Shown: positions 59,163 to 64,000 of the stretch, one piece after another
How the letters are laid out: each line of letters begins with the position of its first letter
Numbering within the stretch: position 1 is the first letter of the stretch
Position numbers and translations under genes: made by a program
From: Ruania albidiflava DSM 18029
GTDB taxonomy: Bacteria; Actinomycetota; Actinomycetes; Actinomycetales; Beutenbergiaceae
Direction of reading: 5' to 3'
DNA length: 64,000 nt
Assembly (NCBI RefSeq): GCF_000421225.1
Contig: NZ_ATWL01000015.1
Location: 1-64,000, forward strand
The notes under the pieces: generated by a model
Databases searched by the model: none
What the model saw: the letters and a program-made list of their open reading frames with translations, nothing else
What the model was told of the DNA's origin: nothing

Positions 59163-61685
59163 TCAGCGCGCGGGCACGTTGGCCAGGTGCTGCGCCAGGT
59201 AGCGCCCGGTGCTGCTCCGCTGGTCGCCGATGAGCTGCTCCGGGGTCCCGGTGGCGACGATCCGGCCGCCATCGGCCCCGCCACCCGGGCCCAGATCGAT
59301 GATGTGGTCCGCGTTGGCGATCACGTCGAGGTCGTGCTCGATCACCACCACGGTGCCGTCCTGGTCCAGGAGCCGCTGCAGGACGCCGAGCAGCACCCGC
59401 ACGTCCAACGGGTGCAGACCGACCGTAGGTTCGTCGAACACGAACAGGGAGTGCTGCTGCCGGCGGCCCAGCTCGGAGATGAGCTTCAGGCGCTGCGCCT
59501 CCCCGCCGGACAGGGTCGGGGTGGCCTCGCCGAGAGTCAGGTACCCGAGGCCGACGTCACCCAGCGCGTCCAGCCGGGTGCGCACCTTGGGCAGGTCACC
59601 GACATGTTCGACAGCCTCCGACACCGTCATCGCCAGCAGATCAGGCAGCGAGAGCGCACCCGTGCCCGCTGCCGACGGGCGACGGTGGTCGGCCGCAGCG
59701 GGCCCGTACCGCAGACCGTTGCAGTCCGGGCAGACCAGGTCCACGTCCGGCAGGAACTGCACGTCCAGGGTGATCTGCCCGGTGCCCTCGCAGCGCGGGC
59801 AGCGCAGCGACCCGGTGTTGTAGGAGAAGTCACCGGCGCCAAGGTTGGCGGCGCGGGCGGAGTCCAACCGGGCGTAGGTGCGGCGCAGCTGGTCGAGCAC
59901 ACCGGAGTAGGTGGCCACCGTGGAGCGGACGTTGATGCCGATCGGGGTGGCGTCCACCACGTTCACCCGCCCGATCCCGCCTCGGTCCACCCCGGTGACG
60001 TGCGCTGGCACGGAGGCTGCGCCGTCATCGGTGAGAGCCGGCACGAGACTGTCCAGCACGAGCGTGGTCTTCCCGGACCCGGACACGCCGGTGACCACGG
60101 TGAGCCGGCCTCGAGGGATGGCCACGTCCAGGGCGTGCACGGTGTGCACCGGTGCGGTCTGCAGCCGGATGGCCCCTCGGTCGAACGTCTCCTCGGCCCG
60201 GGCCGGGGTGCGCACCAGGACCTGCTCGCGGCCGTTGAGGAAGCCGGCGATGAGCGAGGCGTCGTTGCCGTCCAGGTCCGCGGGGGTTCCGGTGGCCACG
60301 ATGGTGCCGCCGTCCCGGCCGGAGCCGGGGCCCACCTCGATCAGGTGGTCCGCGCGGCGCAGCACCATCGGGTCGTGATCGACCAGCACCACCGAGTTCC
60401 CTTCGGCCAGCAGGTCCTCGATGACCCCCTGCAGGCCGGTGATGTTCGACGGGTGCAGTCCGATCGAAGGTTCGTCCAGGACGTAGAGCACGCCGGTGGT
60501 CTCGTTGCGCACCGCCCGGGCCAGCTGCACCCGCTGCCGCTCCCCGGTGGACAGGCTCGAGCCGGCCCGGTCCAGGGCGAGGTAGCCCAGGCCCAGGTCG
60601 AGCAGCCGACGGGCCGTGGCCTGCAGCGTGCGGACGAGCACGTCGGCCATCGGGCGCAGCTCGCGCGGGAGCGTTCCGGGCACTGTCTGGGCCCAGGTGC
60701 TGAGGTCCGTCAGGGTCATCGCGGTGACATCGGCGAGGTTCAGCCGGTCGATCTGCGGCGCCCGGGCCGCCGGGGAGAGCCGGGTGCCGTGACAGCTGGG
60801 GCAGGTGTGCTCGGTGAGGAAGCGGCTCACACGAGCCAACCGCCGACCATCGGTGGCCCGGCGCAGCTCCTCTGTCACGGTCAGGCGTGCGTTGCGAAAG
60901 GTGAAGTCGAGCTCGTGCAGCCCCTTCTTCGAGGTGACCGTGATGTGCTTCTTCTCCTCCGGCCCAGCCAGGACGACCTGCTTCTCCTCCTCGGTCAGCT
61001 CCCGCCAGGGCACGTCGGTGCGCACGCCGAGCTCACGAGCGATCTGCGGTTGCACGTTGAACCCGAACATCTGCCACGGGATCACCGTGCCCTCCTCCAG
61101 GCTCAGGCCCGGGTCCCGGATCAGCGTCGCATCGTCCACCTCCCGCACGGTGCCGGTGCCCTGGCAGGTGGGGCAGGCCCCGCCGGAGTTGAAGGCGAGG
61201 TCCTCCGCACCGGGTGCGAAGAAGGTGGCACCGCACTCGGGGCAGCGGATCGGCTCCTCTGCGGCGACCTTCAGCGTCGGCTCGTTCCGGTGGCCGTTCG
61301 GGCACTGGTGTGCGGCCAGCCGGGAGAACATCAACCGCACCACGTTCAACAGCTCGGTGGCGGTGCCGAACGTGGACCGCACCCCCGGCACCCCCGGCCG
61401 CTGCCGGAGCGCGAGCGCCGCTGGGACGTGTCGCACCCGGTCCACCGCGGCCCGGGGCGCCTGTGCCATCCGGCGGCGGGTGTAGGTGGACAGCGCCTCG
61501 ATGTACCGGCGCGAGCCCTCGGCGTACAGCACGCCCATCGCCAGCGACGACTTGCCCGACCCGGAGACACCGGCGAGGGCCACCAGCGCGCCGAGCGGGA
61601 CGTCCACGTCCACGTTCTTCAGGTTGTGCACGCGCGCGCCGCGCACCTGGATCACGGCGGGCTGCTCGTGGCGGTCGGCGTCCAT
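59163..61685 (-). CDS. UvrA-like excinuclease ATPase (UvrA2-type)
   Basis: An 840-residue tandem ABC ATPase of the UvrA family, about 100 residues shorter than housekeeping UvrA. Walker A motifs are GVSGSGKSSLA (first) and GVSGSGKTTLV (second). ABC signatures are SSLSTGERQRVQLAR and PTLSGGEAQRLKLIS. Zinc Cys sets CPECGATFF, CPTCQGTG, CPSCHGTR, CPRCEGTG and CPDCNG are present. The UvrB-interacting region is reduced, as in UvrA2/DrrC-like proteins linked to drug resistance or DNA protection. ATG 61685 has GGAGG upstream. It neighbours the MFS gene across LLM. Confidence 0.88.
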   Translation of the reverse strand: MDADRHEQPAVIQVRGARVHNLKNVDVDVPLGALVALAGVSGSGKSSLAMGVLYAEGSRRYIEALSTYTRRRMAQAPRAAVDRVRHVPAALALRQRPGVPGVRSTFGTATELLNVVRLMFSRLAAHQCPNGHRNEPTLKVAAEEPIRCPECGATFFAPGAEDLAFNSGGACPTCQGTGTVREVDDATLIRDPGLSLEEGTVIPWQMFGFNVQPQIARELGVRTDVPWRELTEEEKQVVLAGPEEKKHITVTSKKGLHELDFTFRNARLTVTEELRRATDGRRLARVSRFLTEHTCPSCHGTRLSPAARAPQIDRLNLADVTAMTLTDLSTWAQTVPGTLPRELRPMADVLVRTLQATARRLLDLGLGYLALDRAGSSLSTGERQRVQLARAVRNETTGVLYVLDEPSIGLHPSNITGLQGVIEDLLAEGNSVVLVDHDPMVLRRADHLIEVGPGSGRDGGTIVATGTPADLDGNDASLIAGFLNGREQVLVRTPARAEETFDRGAIRLQTAPVHTVHALDVAIPRGRLTVVTGVSGSGKTTLVLDSLVPALTDDGAASVPAHVTGVDRGGIGRVNVVDATPIGINVRSTVATYSGVLDQLRRTYARLDSARAANLGAGDFSYNTGSLRCPRCEGTGQITLDVQFLPDVDLVCPDCNGLRYGPAAADHRRPSAAGTGALSLPDLLAMTVSEAVEHVGDLPKVRTRLDALGDVGLGYLTLGEATPTLSGGEAQRLKLISELGRRQQHSLFVFDEPTVGLHPLDVRVLLGVLQRLLDQDGTVVVIEHDLDVIANADHIIDLGPGGGADGGRIVATGTPEQLIGDQRSSTGRYLAQHLANVPAR

Positions 61686-61748
61686 CGTGCGGTCCTCCAG
61701 GCGGGTGAGCGGCGAGCTGCTGACCAACCTACGCCCCGGTGAACCGGG

Positions 61749-62597
61749 CTACGCCGGGGACGCTGCGCCGTCGACGCGTTCGGGGTGGGCGTAGATGTTC
61801 ATCGACTCCCCGCGCAGGAAACCGACCAGGGTGAGGCCCGCCTCCTCGGCCAGGTCGACCGCGAGCGAGGACGCCGCCGAGACCGCGGTCAGTACCGGGA
61901 TGCCTGCCATCACCGCCTTCTGCGCGAGCTCGAAGCTGGCCCGGCCGGAGACCTGCAGCACCGTCCCGGTCAGCGGCAGGTCGTTGTTCAGCAGCGCCCA
62001 GCCGACCACCTTGTCCACCGCGTTGTGCCGCCCGACGTCCTCGCGGAGCACCAGCAGCTCACCGGTGGCCGCCTCGAACAGGCCCGCGGCGTGCAGGCCT
62101 CCGGTCTTGTCGAACACGGCCTGGTGATCGCGCAGCGTCTCCGGCAGGGTGGCCAGCAGTGCGGGGGTGACCCGGGTGGTGTCGGCGGCCACGTCGTAGG
62201 CGGAGACGGTGCGCACCGCCTCGATGCTGCGCTTGCCGCACAGGCCGCAGGAGCTGGTGGTGTAGAACGCGCGCGCTGCTTCCGGTGGGGGCGGGGCGAT
62301 ACCGGGCGCCAGGGCGATGTCGAGCACGTTGTAGGTGTTCTCCCCACCGCCGGTCCCCGGACCGCCGCAGTGGATCGCGGTGTGGAAGTGCTCCCCGCGG
62401 GCGACGATGCCCTCAGAGACGAGGAAACCGGCCGCCAGCTCCACGTCCTGCCCCGGGGTGCGCATAGTGACCGCGAGCGGCTCCCCGGAGACCCGGATCT
62501 CCAGCGGCTCCTCCACTGCGAGGGTGTCCTGACGACGGCGCGGCTCGTGATCGACGGTGACCCTCACCACCGTGCGGCGCGTGGTGATGCGACCCAT
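61749..62597 (-). CDS. fdhD: Formate dehydrogenase accessory sulfurtransferase
   Basis: FdhD moves sulfur from a desulfurase to the Mo-bisMGD cofactor, needed for active formate dehydrogenase. The product has 282 residues. The mobile Cys loop is TTSSCGLCGKRSIEA; EEPLEIRVSGEPLAVTMRTP, FDKTGGLHAAGLF, LREDVGRHNAVDKVVGWAL and VSGRASFELAQKAVMAGIP are the family signatures. ATG 62597 is chosen by homology. It lies 13 kb from fdhA but directly divergent from another molybdoenzyme gene, so it may serve both. Confidence 0.95.
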   Translation of the reverse strand: MGRITTRRTVVRVTVDHEPRRRQDTLAVEEPLEIRVSGEPLAVTMRTPGQDVELAAGFLVSEGIVARGEHFHTAIHCGGPGTGGGENTYNVLDIALAPGIAPPPPEAARAFYTTSSCGLCGKRSIEAVRTVSAYDVAADTTRVTPALLATLPETLRDHQAVFDKTGGLHAAGLFEAATGELLVLREDVGRHNAVDKVVGWALLNNDLPLTGTVLQVSGRASFELAQKAVMAGIPVLTAVSAASSLAVDLAEEAGLTLVGFLRGESMNIYAHPERVDGAASPA

Positions 62598-62657
62598 GGC
62601 AGCGACGGTACACCGGCCTTGACAGCCCGGACAGCCCAGCAGGAGGCTCGTCGCACG

Positions 62658-64000
62658 ATGACACGACGCACCCGGACCGCCAGCCACTGGGGTTCCTACT
62701 GGGTCACCACCGACGGCGGTGAGGTCACCGGGGTCGAACCGGTCGCCCAGGACCCCTCCCCTTCGGCGATCGGGGACAACTTCCGCGGCACGCTGCGCGG
62801 GCGGACCCGGATCACCCGGCCCGCGGTGCGCGAGGGTTGGTTGCGAGACGGTCCCGGCGCCCCCGGCCGGGGCAGCGACGGCTACGTGGAGGTCGCCTGG
62901 GAGAAGGCGATCGCGCTGGTCGCCGGGGAGATCGATCGGGTGCGCTCCGCGCACGGCAACAGCGCCATCTACGGCAGCTCCTACGGCTGGGGCAGTGCCG
63001 GACGGTTCCACCACGCCCAGTCCCAGCTGCACCGGTTCCTGAACACGGTGGGGGGCTACACCCGGTCGGTGACGAACTACTCCTTCGCGGCCGAGGCGGT
63101 GCTGCTCCCCCACGTGGTCGGCGACCGGGACTGGCTGGTGCAACGTGCCCCCCGCTGGTCCCAGGTGGAGACCGACGGCCAGTACGTGCTCGCCTTCGGC
63201 GGCCTGCCGCGCAGCACCGCTCAGGTGAGCTCCGGCGGCGTAGGTGCGCACGTGAGCACCGACTGGCAGGTGCGATGTGCCCGCGCCGGGGTGCAGTTCA
63301 CCATCGTGACCCCCAGCCGCACAGACTCCAGCGCTGACCTGGCCGCCGAGTGGCTGCCGGCCCGGCCCGGCACCGATGTGGCCCTGATGCTCGGCCTGTG
63401 CCACGAGCTGCTGGTCACTGGCCGCTACGACCGGGACTTCCTCGAGCGCTGCTGCACCGGCTTCGAGCAGGTGCGCGCCTACCTGCTCGGCGAGCAGGAC
63501 GGGGCGGCGAAGACCGCGGCCTGGGCGGCGGAGATCTGTGACCTGCCCGAAGCCGCGATCCGGCAGATCGCCGACCGGATCGCCACGATGCGCACCCTGG
63601 TGACGGTCACCTGGTCGATGCAGCGCCAGCAGCACGGAGAGATGAGCTACTGGGCGGCGATCACCCTGGCCGCGATGAGCGGCTCGATGGGCCGCCCGGG
63701 CGGCGGCTTCAGTCCCGGGGTGTCCTCGATGCACAGCGCGCACGTGTACCGCACCGTCTCTGCGCTGGCGGCGCTGCCGCAGGGGCAGAACCCGGTGCCG
63801 GACTTCATCCCGGTCGCCCGGCTCAACGACATGCTCCTGCACCCGGGGGAAGAGTTCGACTTCGACGGCGGCCGGTACCGCTACCCGGAGATCCGGCTGG
63901 TCTACTGGGCCGGCGGCAACCCGTTCCACCACCACCAGGACCTGAACACGCTGCTGCGCGCCTGGCGGGCACCGGACACCGTGGTGGTGCACGAGCCGTA
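62658..64000 (+). CDS. Molybdopterin oxidoreductase of the DMSO/TMAO/biotin-sulfoxide reductase type (5' part)
   Basis: An open frame from ATG 62658 runs through the window edge (447 codons). Typical segments are ASHWGSYWVTTDGGEVTGV at the start and IYGSSYGWGSAGRFHHAQSQ, where Ser is the expected Mo ligand of the DMSO reductase group. Then come LHRFLNTVGGYTRSVTNYSF, VTWSMQRQQHGEMSYWAAIT and VYWAGGNPFHHHQDLN. There is no N-terminal Cys cluster and no signal peptide, which favours a cytoplasmic BisC-like enzyme reducing biotin or methionine sulfoxide. AGGAGG lies 11 nt upstream. It is divergent from fdhD by 60 bp. Confidence 0.9.
   Translation, partial: MTRRTRTASHWGSYWVTTDGGEVTGVEPVAQDPSPSAIGDNFRGTLRGRTRITRPAVREGWLRDGPGAPGRGSDGYVEVAWEKAIALVAGEIDRVRSAHGNSAIYGSSYGWGSAGRFHHAQSQLHRFLNTVGGYTRSVTNYSFAAEAVLLPHVVGDRDWLVQRAPRWSQVETDGQYVLAFGGLPRSTAQVSSGGVGAHVSTDWQVRCARAGVQFTIVTPSRTDSSADLAAEWLPARPGTDVALMLGLCHELLVTGRYDRDFLERCCTGFEQVRAYLLGEQDGAAKTAAWAAEICDLPEAAIRQIADRIATMRTLVTVTWSMQRQQHGEMSYWAAITLAAMSGSMGRPGGGFSPGVSSMHSAHVYRTVSALAALPQGQNPVPDFIPVARLNDMLLHPGEEFDFDGGRYRYPEIRLVYWAGGNPFHHHQDLNTLLRAWRAPDTVVVHEP

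Noticed and set aside
1-64000. CRISPR arrays, rRNA genes, prophage or replication origin
   Set aside because: No regularly spaced repeats, rRNA-like stretches, phage structural genes or DnaA-box clusters were seen on either strand.

Overview
The window comes from a high-GC actinobacterium. The evidence is the strongly GC-biased third codon positions, frequent GTG starts, ATGA/GTGA/TGATG start-stop overlaps, leaderless TANNNT promoters, an Rpf with DUF348 and G5 domains, and the order metG-tatD-rpf-rsmA-ispE with pmt, rsmI and tdk nearby. A Micrococcales member (Ruania/Georgenia-like) is a guess, not a demonstrated placement.

Left end (1-2867): a scarred accessory patch. It holds the 5' end of an ISL3-type transposase, an intact alpha/beta hydrolase, a small membrane protein, and fragments of a second hydrolase, a membrane protein, a beta-lactamase-like protein and an MFS transporter. 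From 2868 to 20156 the content is mostly housekeeping: ispE, rsmA, two Rpf/transglycosylase genes each with a candidate MtrA box, tatD, metG, vapBC, a translationally coupled SDR-folP2-reductase operon, pncA, rsmI, tdk, pmt, an aldo/keto reductase and a YdeI/DUF1905 protein.

Middle (20257-44786): glycan use (GH20, a secreted propeller hydrolase-like protein, a divergent LacI regulator with paired operators), a glutathionyl-hydroquinone-reductase-like enzyme, a 38-residue Cys-rich microprotein, MFS plus ArsR, LysR plus YeiH, MarR plus an RND pump, an aztC/aztD zinc-binding pair with a candidate Zur box, OsmC, hemerythrin and TetR. A MmgE/PrpD-ComA-like gene pair is followed by an amino-acid-type ABC importer that has no intact ATPase. 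Related G(C/T)AGAC palindromes lie upstream of comA and of the importer.

Right end (44961-64000): a selenium/formate island. fdhA carries an in-frame UGA (Sec189) followed by a SECIS hairpin, then the FeS subunit fdhB and the NrfD-type fdhC. selD is convergent. A tRNA-Sec with UCA anticodon sits just before selA and selB, so every gene dedicated to making and inserting selenocysteine is present within about 12 kb. fdhD (sulfur transfer to the molybdenum cofactor) and the 5' part of a second molybdoenzyme of the DMSO/biotin-sulfoxide reductase type close the window. An MFS transporter, an LLM flavoprotein and a UvrA-like ATPase lie between. The pathways are formate oxidation into a membrane electron chain, UGA recoding to supply its active-site Sec, and a possible S/N-oxide reductase.
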